This document shows, piece by piece, positions 54,879 through 63,591 of a DNA stretch of 64,000 nucleotides; the stretch's first letter is position 1, and the number at the start of each line of letters is the position of its first letter. A program made the position numbers and the translations under genes. The DNA lies in the NCBI RefSeq assembly GCF_001898115.1, contig NZ_MKSQ01000025.1, forward strand, positions 1-64,000, written 5' to 3'. The notes beneath the pieces are model-generated. The model was not told the origin of the DNA and ran no database searches. It saw nothing but the letters and a program-made list of their open reading frames with translations. The DNA comes from Allobosea sp. 67-29. Lineage in GTDB: Bacteria > Pseudomonadota > Alphaproteobacteria > Rhizobiales > Beijerinckiaceae.

Positions 54879-56252
54879 ATGCTCTTCAACTCCTTCGCCT
54901 TCCTGCTCGCCTTCCTGCCGCTGGCGCTCGCGCTGCACTGGCTGGCGGAACGTTTCGCGCCGAGCCTGCGCCTGCCGGTGCTGGTCCTGCTGTCCTTCGC
55001 CTTCTACGGCTACTGGGACTGGCGCTTCCTGCCGCTGCTGATCCTGTCCATCGGCATCAACTGGCTGATCGCGGAAGCCTTCCAGAAGTCCCGGGCCGGG
55101 GGTCTGATAACGCTCGCCATCGTGCTCAACCTCGCCGTCCTGGCGATCTTCAAATACTTCAACTTCTTTGCCGAGCTCGCTGGAATGATTCCGGGATTGC
55201 CGGTTCCGAAGCTCGATGTCGCGCTGCCGCTCGGCATTTCCTTCTTCACCTTCCACCACATCATGTACCTGACCGATCTGAGGCGCGGCCAGGCGCCGCG
55301 CTACGATCTCGTCCGCTATGCGCTCTACATCGCCTTCTTCCCGCAGGTCCTGGCAGGGCCGCTGGTCCGCTGGCGCGAGATCATGCACCAGCTCGACGAG
55401 CGCCCCTACCAGCGCCCGGACGCGGCCGAGCGGATCGCGCGCGGGCTGATGCTGCTGACCCTCGGCCTCGCCAAGAAGGTGCTGCTCGGCGACCCGCTGG
55501 CCGAGTACGCCAACCCGATCTTCGCGGCCGCCGCCGCCGGCAAGGTCGTGAGCGTGATGGAAGCCTGGCAGGCGACGCTCGCCTTCACCTTCCAGATCTA
55601 TTTCGACTTTTCGGGCTACACCGACATGGCGCTCGGAATCGCCCTGCTGTTCGGCGTCGTGCTGCCGCAGAACTTCGACATCCCCTATCGCTCGCTCTCG
55701 ATCCAGGATTTCTGGCGGCGCTGGCACATGACCCTGTCGCGCTTCCTGCGCGACTATCTCTACATTCCGCTCGGCGGCTCGCGCAGCGGCCTACCCACCC
55801 AGGTCTGGGCGCTTTTCGCCACCATGGCTCTCGGCGGCCTCTGGCACGGAGCCGGCCTGACCTTCGTCGCCTGGGGCGTGGCGCACGGCCTGGCGCTGAT
55901 CGTCGCTTTGTTCTGGCGCCGCGCCGGCTGGCCGATGCCTGCCCCGCTCGGCTGGCTCCTCACCTTCCTGTTCGTGGTGCTGTGCTGGGTGCTGTTCCGG
56001 GCCCCGAGCTTCGAAGCCGCGCTGGCGATCTACAAGGGCCTGTTCGGCCTGGCTCCGATCGGGACCGGCTTCAAATGGCGCGCGCTGCTGCCGGCCGCCG
56101 CTTTCGCGATCATCGGCCCGACCGCCTGGAACCTGGTGCACCGGCTCCCCCCGGCGCGCTGGCTGGCCGTGCTGGCTGGCCTCCTGTTCGTCCTCATCCT
56201 GCTCAAGATCGGCGAAGACGCCAATTATGAGTTCATCTACTTCCAGTTCTGA
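54879..56252 (+). CDS. MBOAT-family O-acyltransferase (AlgI-like)
   Basis: A 457-residue membrane protein with about ten helices and the MBOAT pattern: ISFFTFHHIMYLTDLRRGQA near residue 122, FFPQVLAGPLVRWREIMHQL near 148, and the catalytic-histidine region MALGGLWHGAGLTFVAWGVA near 317, with SIQDFWRRWHMTLSRFLRDY near 273. AlgI-type proteins carry acyl groups across the inner membrane to modify exopolysaccharides or other periplasmic polymers. The next gene overlaps by 26 bases and encodes an SGNH-like protein, the usual partner. Confidence 0.93.
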   Translation: MLFNSFAFLLAFLPLALALHWLAERFAPSLRLPVLVLLSFAFYGYWDWRFLPLLILSIGINWLIAEAFQKSRAGGLITLAIVLNLAVLAIFKYFNFFAELAGMIPGLPVPKLDVALPLGISFFTFHHIMYLTDLRRGQAPRYDLVRYALYIAFFPQVLAGPLVRWREIMHQLDERPYQRPDAAERIARGLMLLTLGLAKKVLLGDPLAEYANPIFAAAAAGKVVSVMEAWQATLAFTFQIYFDFSGYTDMALGIALLFGVVLPQNFDIPYRSLSIQDFWRRWHMTLSRFLRDYLYIPLGGSRSGLPTQVWALFATMALGGLWHGAGLTFVAWGVAHGLALIVALFWRRAGWPMPAPLGWLLTFLFVVLCWVLFRAPSFEAALAIYKGLFGLAPIGTGFKWRALLPAAAFAIIGPTAWNLVHRLPPARWLAVLAGLLFVLILLKIGEDANYEFIYFQF

Positions 56253-57243
56253 GGCCGGCGGCGCCGAGAGGCCTGCGGAATGGGCTCGCTTCGCCCTGAC
56301 CTTCGTCGCCGCCGCGACGCTGCTGTCGGCCGCCTTCCTCGGAACCGCCTTCCTGATCGACCCCTACGACACCGGCCGTTCGCCGCTGGCGCTGAAGGCC
56401 GGCGTGCCTCCGCAGGGACCGCGGACCGCGCTGGCCAGCCGCGGCCGCGATCCGCGGTTCACCGGCGCGATCATCGGCAACTCCCACATCCAGCTCGTTT
56501 CGCCCGAGCGGCTGCGCGAGAAGACCGGCATCCCTTTCGTCTCGCTGATCGCGCCGGCGACCAGGCCGAAGGAGTCGCTTGCCACGATCGACTGGTTCCT
56601 CCGGCACCATCGCAGCAGCCCGGCCCAGGCGATCGTGGTCGGCGTCGACAGGAGCTGGTGCACGTCCGACCCGTCCCTCCTCCCCGACCATCCCTTCCCG
56701 TTCTGGCTGCTGTCGCGTGACACGGCCGCCTACCTCGGCGGGCTGATGCGCTACGACCTCATCGAGGCGCTGCCGCGCCGGGTCGCCTATCTGCTTTCGG
56801 AGAAGGCCGGGCGCGGCCGGCCCGACGGCTACTGGGACTATGACGCCGCCGGTTCTCCTCCGCGTGCGAAAACCCGGACCAGCCTGGAAACGCCGATCGA
56901 GACCGGCGGCGGCAATGTCGCAGGTCCCTTCCCGGCCGCAGCCGGCCTCGAAGCGCTGATGGCAGCGGCGCCGCAGACTGCGCTGATCCTCGTCCGCCCT
57001 CCGGTCTACGTCACCGCGCTCCCGAGGCCCGGCACACGCGACGCTTCGGCGGACGCGGCCTGCCGCGAGGCCTTTGCCGGGCTCGCCACGCGGCGCGCGA
57101 AGACGGCTCTCGTCGACTGGCGGGTCGACCGGCCGCCCCTGCACGACCCGAATCTCTTCTTCGATCACGGCCATTATCGCCAGCCGATCGCGCGCCTGCT
57201 GGAGCAGGATATCGCCGACGCGCTCGGAAAGGTCGCGAAATAG
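56227..57243 (+). CDS. Membrane-anchored SGNH-like protein, partner of the MBOAT acyltransferase
   Basis: A 338-residue protein with one N-terminal membrane helix (FALTFVAAATLLSAAFLGTA) and a periplasmic SGNH-like domain: FTGAIIGNSHIQLVSPERL near residue 78 provides the Ser-containing block, and NLFFDHGHYRQPIARLLEQD near 308 the Asp-x-x-His block. Such proteins (compare DltD, AlgX-type) complete O-acylation started by an MBOAT. The gene overlaps the MBOAT gene by 26 bases. Two cysteines (WCTSD and AACREA) are present in the periplasmic part. No polysaccharide genes are adjacent, so the acylated polymer is unknown. Confidence 0.8.
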   Translation: MSSSTSSSEAGGAERPAEWARFALTFVAAATLLSAAFLGTAFLIDPYDTGRSPLALKAGVPPQGPRTALASRGRDPRFTGAIIGNSHIQLVSPERLREKTGIPFVSLIAPATRPKESLATIDWFLRHHRSSPAQAIVVGVDRSWCTSDPSLLPDHPFPFWLLSRDTAAYLGGLMRYDLIEALPRRVAYLLSEKAGRGRPDGYWDYDAAGSPPRAKTRTSLETPIETGGGNVAGPFPAAAGLEALMAAAPQTALILVRPPVYVTALPRPGTRDASADAACREAFAGLATRRAKTALVDWRVDRPPLHDPNLFFDHGHYRQPIARLLEQDIADALGKVAK

Positions 57244-57325
57244 GCCGGGATCATGCTCTCGCGCGGAGATTTCCGCCCGTTTGCCCCGTTCTTGCACGAA
57301 CCAGTTGAAGTCGTGTCGGAAGCGA

Positions 57326-57354
57326 TTGTTCCGCTTGAAACGGATCGCTATAAG
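57326..57354 (+). promoter_or_regulatory. Probable dksA promoter
   Basis: TTGTTC (57326-57331) and TATAAG (57349-57354) with 17-base spacing, about 72 bases before the dksA start. The -10 is close to consensus, the -35 moderate. Confidence 0.55.
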
Positions 57355-57426
57355 GGCGCCAAATCGGCTCACCCTCCCCCGGCAAAGCCGACGGGCGCGT
57401 GAGCGGACAACTCAGAGAGCGCGCCC

Positions 57427-57849
57427 ATGTCGAAGCAGATCATCCTCGATGCGGACTACAAGCCGAGCGATGACGAGCCGTTCATGAACGACCGTCAGCG
57501 TGAGTATTTCCGTGGCAAGCTCCTCGCCTGGAAGGACGAGATCCTGAAGGAAGCGAAGGAGACCCTCGTCGCCCTCCAGAGCGAGAGCGAGAACCATCCC
57601 GACATCGCCGACAGGGCCTCTTCCGAGACCGACCGCGCCATCGAGCTGCGGGCCCGCGACCGCCAGCGCAAGCTGATCGCCAAGATCGACGCCGCCATCG
57701 CCCGCATCGACGACGGCTCCTACGGCTATTGCGAGGAAACCGGCGAGCCGATCTCGCTGAAGCGCCTCGAAGCCCGCCCGATCGCGACGCTCTCGCTGGA
57801 AGCCCAGGAGCGCCACGAGCGCAACGAGCGTGTCTTCCGCGACGATTGA
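57427..57849 (+). CDS. dksA: RNA polymerase-binding transcription factor DksA, Cys-poor zinc-finger variant
   Basis: A 140-residue DksA. The coiled-coil tip HPDIADRASSETDR keeps the Asp (D62) and Ala (A64) equivalent to E. coli D74 and A76 that act in the RNA polymerase secondary channel. The globular domain reads SYGYCEETGEPISLKRLEAR; of the four zinc cysteines only C102 remains, the other three positions being T105, S123 and A126, so zinc cannot be held in the usual way. Variants with fewer cysteines are known to work without zinc. It mediates the response to ppGpp. A promoter and a terminator frame it as a single gene. Confidence 0.94.
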   Translation: MSKQIILDADYKPSDDEPFMNDRQREYFRGKLLAWKDEILKEAKETLVALQSESENHPDIADRASSETDRAIELRARDRQRKLIAKIDAAIARIDDGSYGYCEETGEPISLKRLEARPIATLSLEAQERHERNERVFRDD

Positions 57850-57875
57850 GATTGGCCGGCCATCGCCTGGTTTCG

Positions 57876-57906
57876 AAAGGCCCCGCACAATCGTGCGGGG
57901 CCTTTT
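57876..57906 (+). terminator. Rho-independent terminator of dksA
   Basis: AAAGGCCCCGCAC (57876-57888) and GTGCGGGGCCTTT (57893-57905), a perfect 13-base stem with a four-base loop, ending in TTTT. It also faces the convergent MFS gene. Confidence 0.9.
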
Positions 57907-57944
57907 GCGTTGAGCAATGACGAATCCGGCGGGAACGCCAGCTG

Positions 57945-59255
57945 CTACGCGACGACCCTTCTCGTCGCCGCAACCGGGGTCGACTTCAGCGTGAGTGCCC
58001 AGAAAGCCAGCGTCGCAAGGCTGATCAACGCACCCGCCGTACATACTCCCGGCCAGCCAGCATGGGCATAGATGACCGTCGAGGTTGAGGAACCGACGGC
58101 ACTACCGACCGAATAGAAGATCATGTAGGCCGCCGTCAGGCGGTTCTGCGCATCGGGCCTGACACGGTAGATCATCGCCTGATTGGTGACGTGGACAGCC
58201 TGAAGACCGAAGTCGATCACCAGCACTCCGGCGATCAGCCACAGAATCGACTGTTGGAGCTGCGCCATCAGCGCCCAGGCCAACAGCATCATCGCGAGTG
58301 CGATCCCCGTCGTTGGCTGGCCGTGGCCGCGATCGGTCCAGCGCCCGGCCCGCGTCGCCCCGAGCGCCCCCGCAGCACCCGCCAGGCCGAAGAGACCGAT
58401 CTCCGTATGGGAAAGCGAGAAGGGCGGCGCGCTGAGCGGCAGGACGAGCGGGGCCAGCAAGGTCGTGATGTTGGCGAAGATCAGCATGGCGATGACCCCA
58501 CGGATGCGCAGGGTCGGTTCCGTGGCGATCAGGGTGACGAGGGAGGCGATGAGGCGGCCATAGGACAGGCCCACGGGCTTCCGCTCCTGCCGCGGAAGCA
58601 TTCTCCAGAGCATGAGCACGATCAGCAGTGTGAGCCCCGCAGAGACGAAGTAGACCGTCCGCCAGCCCGACAGGTCGGTCAGAGATCCGGCAATGGTTCG
58701 CGCCAGCAGGATGCCCAGGACGATCCCGCTCGTGACCACGCCGACGATATGGCCGCGTTCCGACGGGCGCGCCAAGCTCGCGGCATAAGCCACCAGGGCC
58801 TGCGTCACGACGGCGAGAAGGCCCACCGCCGCCATCGAGGCGAGCAGCATCGCGGCCGAATTCGAGACGCCGACACAGGCAAGAGCCAGCACGGAAAGCA
58901 GCGACTGGCCGATGATCAGCCTGCGGCGATCGAGAAGATCCCCCAGCGGAACGAGCAGGAGCAGACCCAGCCCGTAACCCAGCTGCGTTGTCCCCACGAT
59001 CAGCCCAGCGGCGCCGCGGGACAGATCGAGATCGTCTGCCATCACATCGAGCAACGGATGCGCGAAATAGGCGTTGGCAACGGCAAGCCCGCTCGCCGCG
59101 GCGAACAGCAGAATGGTGCGGCCATTCAACGACGGCGTCTCGGGCAGCGGCTCCCCTGCGACCCAGCCTGTGGCCTGAACGGTACTGTCCCCGGTTCGAG
59201 GACGAACGCTCTCTTTCGCTGCGCCGGGCCGCGCCGCGCCCTGATCTAAATCCAT
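57945..59255 (-). CDS. MFS transporter
   Basis: A 436-residue major facilitator with 12 predicted helices. The loop 2-3 motif is LVPLGDLLDRRRLIIGQSLL near residue 104; the first helix is ILLFAAASGLAVANAYFAHP after a polar N-terminal tail of about 45 residues. It resembles drug or sugar efflux proteins of the YgaY/NepI kind; the substrate is unknown. It is divergent from an HxlR regulator across a 98-base gap with a long inverted repeat, so it is very probably that regulator's target. Confidence 0.9.
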   Translation of the reverse strand: MDLDQGAARPGAAKESVRPRTGDSTVQATGWVAGEPLPETPSLNGRTILLFAAASGLAVANAYFAHPLLDVMADDLDLSRGAAGLIVGTTQLGYGLGLLLLVPLGDLLDRRRLIIGQSLLSVLALACVGVSNSAAMLLASMAAVGLLAVVTQALVAYAASLARPSERGHIVGVVTSGIVLGILLARTIAGSLTDLSGWRTVYFVSAGLTLLIVLMLWRMLPRQERKPVGLSYGRLIASLVTLIATEPTLRIRGVIAMLIFANITTLLAPLVLPLSAPPFSLSHTEIGLFGLAGAAGALGATRAGRWTDRGHGQPTTGIALAMMLLAWALMAQLQQSILWLIAGVLVIDFGLQAVHVTNQAMIYRVRPDAQNRLTAAYMIFYSVGSAVGSSTSTVIYAHAGWPGVCTAGALISLATLAFWALTLKSTPVAATRRVVA

Positions 59256-59278
59256 TGCAGCCCTCAGGCACTGGTTTT

Positions 59279-59320
59279 ATGATGAAACTAATTCATGCAT
59301 AACGGCATGAGTTTCATCAT
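59279..59320. promoter_or_regulatory. Long inverted repeat between MFS and HxlR genes, probable HxlR operator
   Basis: ATGATGAAACT (59279-59289) and AGTTTCATCAT (59310-59320) are perfect 11-base inverted arms with a 20-base spacer that itself has a pair of CATG sequences. It occupies the centre of the 98-base divergent gap and can control both genes. HxlR proteins bind such dyads as dimers. Confidence 0.65.
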
Positions 59321-59353
59321 GCAACCAAAAATCGACAGATCGATTGCTCGCAG

Positions 59354-59818
59354 ATGGGGGCCAAGCCGATGGTCGCTCGTAAGAGCCTCAAGGGAGATTA
59401 CTGCCCCAGCGCCCGCTCTCTCGACGTGATCGGAGACTGGTGGTCGCTGCTGATCGTTCGCGATGCCTTCGACGGCATGACCCGCTTCAGCGAGTTTCAG
59501 AAGAGTCTCGGCATCGCCCGGAACATCCTGACCGATCGGTTGAAGACATTGGTCCAGAGCGGGATTCTCGACGCGGTTCCGCTGGGCGATGGTGGAACGC
59601 GCGTGGAATATCGCCTGACCGCCATGGGCAAGGACCTGTTCCCGGTCATGGTCGCGCTGCGCCAGTTCGGCGAGCGCCATCTTTTCGCACCGGAGGAAAA
59701 GCATTCCCGCCTCGTCGAGCGCGAGACCGGCCAGCGCGTGAGCCTCGACGTGCGCACCGAGGACGGCCGCGCCATCGGGCCTGATCAGGCAGTGATCCTG
59801 AAGATCGAGGACGACTGA
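59354..59818 (+). CDS. HxlR-family transcriptional regulator
   Basis: A 154-residue winged-helix regulator: SLDVIGDWWSLLIVRDAFDG near residue 22, then TRFSEFQKSLGIARNILTDR as recognition helix and LGDGGTRVEYRLTAMGKDLF as wing. C17 (GDYCPSARSLD) lies just before the first helix, the position of the redox- or quinone-sensing cysteine in HypR/YodB/QorR proteins, so control by electrophiles or oxidants is possible (inference). An in-frame ATG at 59369 preceded by GGGGG is an alternative start. The gene is divergent from the MFS transporter. Confidence 0.9.
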   Translation: MGAKPMVARKSLKGDYCPSARSLDVIGDWWSLLIVRDAFDGMTRFSEFQKSLGIARNILTDRLKTLVQSGILDAVPLGDGGTRVEYRLTAMGKDLFPVMVALRQFGERHLFAPEEKHSRLVERETGQRVSLDVRTEDGRAIGPDQAVILKIEDD

Positions 59819-59823
59819 GATGG

Positions 59824-59854
59824 GAAGCCCCGCGCCGGGAGGACGCGGGGCTTC
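59824..59854. terminator. Hairpin after the HxlR gene
   Basis: GAAGCCCCGCG (59824-59834) and CGCGGGGCTTC (59844-59854), perfect 11-base stem with nine-base loop, but without a T-run. It lies just after the HxlR stop and before the convergent flgH gene (139 gene-free bases follow). Confidence 0.55.
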
Positions 59855-59993
59855 TGGCCGCCAACCTTTGAAGCTTGGGGAGCGTGGCGGGTGGCCGGGG
59901 CTGTCGGCGGCTCGGGAGGAACCGCCGGCCGAACCGGAGCGGAGACAAGGGGGAGCGTTCCGCGCCGGCCGGATTCCGGAAGAGAGCGAAGGC

Positions 59994-60746
59994 TCAGAAG
60001 GGCAGCAGGATATCCATCACCTGCTGGCCGTAGCGCGGCTGCTGCACATCCGTGATCTGGCCGCGGCCGCCATAGGCGATGCGCGCCTGGGCGATCTTGG
60101 TGGAATCGATAGTGTTGTCGGACTCGATGTCCTCGGGCCTGATCACACCGGCGACGATCAGCTCGCGCACCTCGAAATTGACGCGGATCTCCTGCTTGCC
60201 CTCGATCACGAGGTTGCCGTTCGGCAATGTCTGGGTGACGACCGCCGCGACGTTGGTCGCCAGCGTCTCGGACCGGTTGATCGAGCCTTGCCCCTGGCTG
60301 GAGGAATCCGAGTCGAGCTTCAGCAACGAGGAGGCCTTGGCCCCGTCCGGCAGGAACTTGTCGAGCTTGTTCTCGAAGCCGAAGGCGTTCTCGGCCCCCA
60401 TGTCCTCGCCGTTCTTGCGCGAGCGCGAGGTCGTGTTGTTGAGCTGGGCCTTGTCGGTGACCTTGACCTTGACGGTAACGAGGTCGCCGACATTGCGGGC
60501 CCGCTGGTCCTTGAAGAAGGCGCGAGACCCCGTGCGCCAGAGCGAGTTGGGCGCGTAGGAGGCGTGCTCCATCGCCGGCATCGGCATCTGCACCGGCTTG
60601 TAGCCCTTGGCAGCGGTCGGGTCCTCGATCGCCGACAGCGTCGGGGCCTGGCCGACATTGGCAAGGCGGTCGCCGATGCCGCAGGCGCCGAGCGAGGCGG
60701 TCAGCAGCAGCAGGCCGGAGAGCTTTGCGAGGCGGTTCGGGATCAT
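59994..60746 (-). CDS. flgH: Flagellar L-ring protein FlgH
   Basis: A 250-residue outer-membrane lipoprotein. The signal peptide LAKLSGLLLLTASLGAC ends in a lipobox (LGAC). The conserved FlgH core includes LWRTGSRAFFKDQRARNVGD with VTVKVKVTDKAQLNNTTSRS, then GSINRSETLATNVAAVVTQT and VNFEVRELIVAGVIRPEDI. It makes the L ring around the flagellar rod. The ATG at 60746 is used; a GTG at 60770 overlapping the flgA stop as GTGA is equally possible and would add eight residues before the signal. Confidence 0.94.
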   Translation of the reverse strand: MIPNRLAKLSGLLLLTASLGACGIGDRLANVGQAPTLSAIEDPTAAKGYKPVQMPMPAMEHASYAPNSLWRTGSRAFFKDQRARNVGDLVTVKVKVTDKAQLNNTTSRSRKNGEDMGAENAFGFENKLDKFLPDGAKASSLLKLDSDSSSQGQGSINRSETLATNVAAVVTQTLPNGNLVIEGKQEIRVNFEVRELIVAGVIRPEDIESDNTIDSTKIAQARIAYGGRGQITDVQQPRYGQQVMDILLPF

Positions 60747-60766
60747 GACGGTTTCCACGGGGATGC

Positions 60767-61816
60767 TCACTGCGCGCGGGCGACGCGGCCGATGGCCGGC
60801 CTGACCGAGACGCGGCCGGGACCGGTGATGGTGCCCTGCAGCGTGCGCTTGGACTGGGGATTGGTGACGGAGATGACATCGCCCATCGCGCCGGCCTCGC
60901 TGGCCCGGCCGCGCATCGTGATCAGCAACCCCGGCGCCTCGTAGACGATCGTGACGAGCTCGCCCTTGGCGACGATCTCCTCGCGCTGGACGTCGCCGTT
61001 GCGCAGCGGCACGCCGGCGAGCAGCGCGCGCCTTGCCACCTTGTCGATCGCGGCGCGAGCATCGCCGATGACTTCGCTGCCCTGGCCGTCGCGCGGGCGC
61101 CGCTCGACGGCGACATCGTCCTTGCCGAGCGTCTCGCCGCGGGCGATCGCCCGCTTCGGCACCACGACCTCGATGGTCTCGACGAGCTGCCCCGAGATAT
61201 GCAGCGGCTTTAGCCGCATCGCGGCGCTGCCGGGCACCGCCAGCCGCGCCTGCAGGCGCCGGCTGCGGGCGTCGAAGGTGAGATCGGACACCGTCACGGC
61301 GCCGGTCAGCTCCGGCTCGATCGCCACCGAGGGCGCGCCGCCGTCGATGGCCAGCGCGAACAGGCGGGCATCGACGCCGAAGCGCTGCTGCAGCCCGAGC
61401 TTCACCGCCGCCTCCATCTCCGCGGCGCCGATGCGCCGGGCACTGCGCGTGACCACGACCTGGGCGAACCCCTGGTTTTCGAGCTCCGCCGCGTCGTGGA
61501 TGATGCCGGCGCCGCGCGCGGCCTCGACAATGCGGCCGACCTGGATCGTGCCGGTTTCGCCGAGCGCCGGCCCGCGGAACGCGGCAACGCTGGCGAGATC
61601 GCCGGAAAGACCGGGAATCAGGTCCCCGAACGTCACGAGATCCCGCCCGAGATTGACCTCGGGCCGCAGCCGCAATCTGCGGTCCGCCGGCTGTGCCTGG
61701 GCCGGGTCCGCCGACGCGACGGCGACCGCCGGCGGCCGCTTCGGCTGGGCCGATGCCGCGCCCGCGTCGAGCAGGGTTGCCGCGACCAGCAGGCTGACGA
61801 GAGAAAACCGGATCAT
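60767..61816 (-). CDS. flgA: Flagellar basal body P-ring formation protein FlgA
   Basis: A 349-residue exported protein (signal peptide IRFSLVSLLVAATLLDAGAA, cut near ASA). The C-terminal half is the SAF/FlgA domain: VVVPKRAIARGETLGKDDVA, then ALLAGVPLRNGDVQREEIVA and TMRGRASEAGAMGDVISVTN. It chaperones FlgI subunits for P-ring assembly in the periplasm. It is longer than enteric FlgA because of an extra N-terminal region, common in Rhizobiales. It starts 17 bases after the flgG stop. Confidence 0.93.
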   Translation of the reverse strand: MIRFSLVSLLVAATLLDAGAASAQPKRPPAVAVASADPAQAQPADRRLRLRPEVNLGRDLVTFGDLIPGLSGDLASVAAFRGPALGETGTIQVGRIVEAARGAGIIHDAAELENQGFAQVVVTRSARRIGAAEMEAAVKLGLQQRFGVDARLFALAIDGGAPSVAIEPELTGAVTVSDLTFDARSRRLQARLAVPGSAAMRLKPLHISGQLVETIEVVVPKRAIARGETLGKDDVAVERRPRDGQGSEVIGDARAAIDKVARRALLAGVPLRNGDVQREEIVAKGELVTIVYEAPGLLITMRGRASEAGAMGDVISVTNPQSKRTLQGTITGPGRVSVRPAIGRVARAQ

Positions 61817-61833
61817 GCTGAGCGCCCTCCCGG

Positions 61834-62625
61834 TCAGCCGCGGAACATCTGCGTCGTCGCCGACATCATCTGGTCGGCGGCGGTGATGACCTTGGAGTTC
61901 ATCTCGTAGGCGCGCTGCGCGGCGATCAGGGAGGAGAGTTCGGTCACCGCCTGCACGTTGCCTTCCTCGAGGTAGTTCTGCTGCAGCGTGCCGAAGCCTT
62001 CGCCGCCGCCGAAACCGTCGATGGGCTGGCCCGAGGCCGCGGTCTCGATGAAGAGGTTGTCGCCGATCGATTCGAGACCGACCTTGTTAACGAAGCGCGT
62101 CAGCTGGATCTGGCCGAGCTGCTGCAGTGCGGTCTGCCCGGGGATGGTCGCCTCGACGATGCCCTGCGCGTTGACGCTGACCGCCGTGGCGTTGTTCGGC
62201 ACGGTGATGCCGGGCTCGACGATGTAGCCGTCGCGGGTGACGAGCTGCCCCTGGGAATCGAGATCGAACGATCCGTCGCGGGAATAGGTCGTGCGTCCGT
62301 CCGGCATCCGGATCTTGAAGAAGCCCTCGCCGCGGATGGCGAGATCGTAGGGCTTCTCCGTCGGGCTGATGTTGCCCTGCGTCATGACGCGGCCGGTCGA
62401 GACCGTCTTGACGCCGGAGCCGATGAAGGTGCCGGCGGGCGCCTGGGTGTTCTGGTCGGAGGTCGCGGAACCGGCCCTGCGGAAATTCTCGTAGAGCAGG
62501 TCCTGGAAATTGATCGTCTGGCGCTTGTAGCCCGTGGTCCGGACGTTGGCGATGTTGTTGGAGATGACCTGGACGTTCATCTCCTGGGCCATCATGCCGG
62601 TGGCGGCGGTCTGCATGGCACGCAT
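61834..62625 (-). CDS. flgG: Flagellar distal rod protein FlgG
   Basis: A 263-residue axial protein. N-terminal helix MRAMQTAATGMMAQEMNVQV with the NNIANVRTTGYKRQ motif, the FlgG-type YDLAIRGEGFFKIRMPDGRT region, and C-terminal LSSLIAAQRAYEMNSKVITA. It is exported by the flagellar type III system and forms the distal rod. Complete; 20 bases after flgF. Confidence 0.96.
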   Translation of the reverse strand: MRAMQTAATGMMAQEMNVQVISNNIANVRTTGYKRQTINFQDLLYENFRRAGSATSDQNTQAPAGTFIGSGVKTVSTGRVMTQGNISPTEKPYDLAIRGEGFFKIRMPDGRTTYSRDGSFDLDSQGQLVTRDGYIVEPGITVPNNATAVSVNAQGIVEATIPGQTALQQLGQIQLTRFVNKVGLESIGDNLFIETAASGQPIDGFGGGEGFGTLQQNYLEEGNVQAVTELSSLIAAQRAYEMNSKVITAADQMMSATTQMFRG

Positions 62626-62645
62626 GGGAGTAACTCCTTTCCGGC

Positions 62646-63389
62646 TCAGGCCTGCTGGTCAGCCAGGCGGGATATCGCCTTGCTGCGCAGGTCGTCGGAG
62701 CGGCTGATCATGTTGGCGACGTTCTGGTAGGCGCGCTGCACCTCCATCAGCCGCGTCAGTTCGGTGACGGCCTTGACGTTCGAACGCTCGAGCGCACCGG
62801 GCTCCAGCCGCGTCCCGGCAGGCGCCGTCTGCGGCGGTGTCGGCGACGAGAACAGGTTGGCGCCGTCGCTCACCAGGCTCCGGGCATCGGCGAACCGGAC
62901 CTGCCGGAGCTTGCCGCGCGTGCCCTGGTTGCTCGTCACCGTGCCGTCGGCGGCGATGCGCATGTCGAATTCGGTGTTGCCGAAGCTGATCGGCCCCGCC
63001 TCGCCCATCACCGGCTGGCCGGACTGCGTAACGAGCTGGCCCTGCCGGTTGATCACCAGCGAGCCGGCGCGGGTATAGCGCTCGCCGGCGGGTGTCTGGA
63101 CGACCAGGAAATTGTCGTCCTTCAGCGCCACGTCGAGCGGATTGCCCGTGAACTCGACCGCGCCCTGCGACAGGTCGAGCGGGGTGCCCTTGTCGATGAC
63201 GTAGGACAGCCGCTGGTCGGCCGGCTTGAAGGCCTCCGCCTTGGCCTTCGGCATGACGAATTCGTTGAAGCGCGCGCTGCGCGCCTTGAATCCGTTCGTG
63301 CCGACATTCGCCATGTTGTTGGCGATGACGTCCAGCTCCCGCGACAGGGCGACCTGGCGCGAGAGGCCGATGAGAAGCGCGTTCTCCAC
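62646..63389 (-). CDS. flgF: Flagellar proximal rod protein FlgF
   Basis: A 247-residue rod protein. It begins ENALLIGLSRQVALSRELDV with IANNMANVGTNGFKARSARF and ends ELTRLMEVQRAYQNVANMIS. The start is a GTG at 63389: the family N-terminus M/V-ENALL begins there and a GGGAGA Shine-Dalgarno lies six bases upstream; an ATG at 63407 would add six residues. First gene of the flgFGAH set, divergent from fliL. Confidence 0.94.
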   Translation of the reverse strand: MENALLIGLSRQVALSRELDVIANNMANVGTNGFKARSARFNEFVMPKAKAEAFKPADQRLSYVIDKGTPLDLSQGAVEFTGNPLDVALKDDNFLVVQTPAGERYTRAGSLVINRQGQLVTQSGQPVMGEAGPISFGNTEFDMRIAADGTVTSNQGTRGKLRQVRFADARSLVSDGANLFSSPTPPQTAPAGTRLEPGALERSNVKAVTELTRLMEVQRAYQNVANMISRSDDLRSKAISRLADQQA

Positions 63390-63591
63390 GGCTTGTCTCC
63401 CGATCATGTCCCGCGGCGACCTCGACGCTCCCCAGCGCAGTCGCCACCCCTGACATCCGGCAAGCCCCGTGCCAGCATGGTTAATCCATTCAAGCAGTTG
63501 TTTTTGCTTATCTTTTTAGACGATCGAGCTGTTTCCGAACTCGGCACGACACTTCCCGCCGGCAAGAACGGCCCGGCAAAATATGCCGCCC

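Noticed and set aside
63540..63565. Possible sigma-54 promoter before fliL (GGCACG followed by TTCCC)
   Set aside because: The GG and GC elements do not have the required ten-base spacing, and there is no GC at the -12 place.
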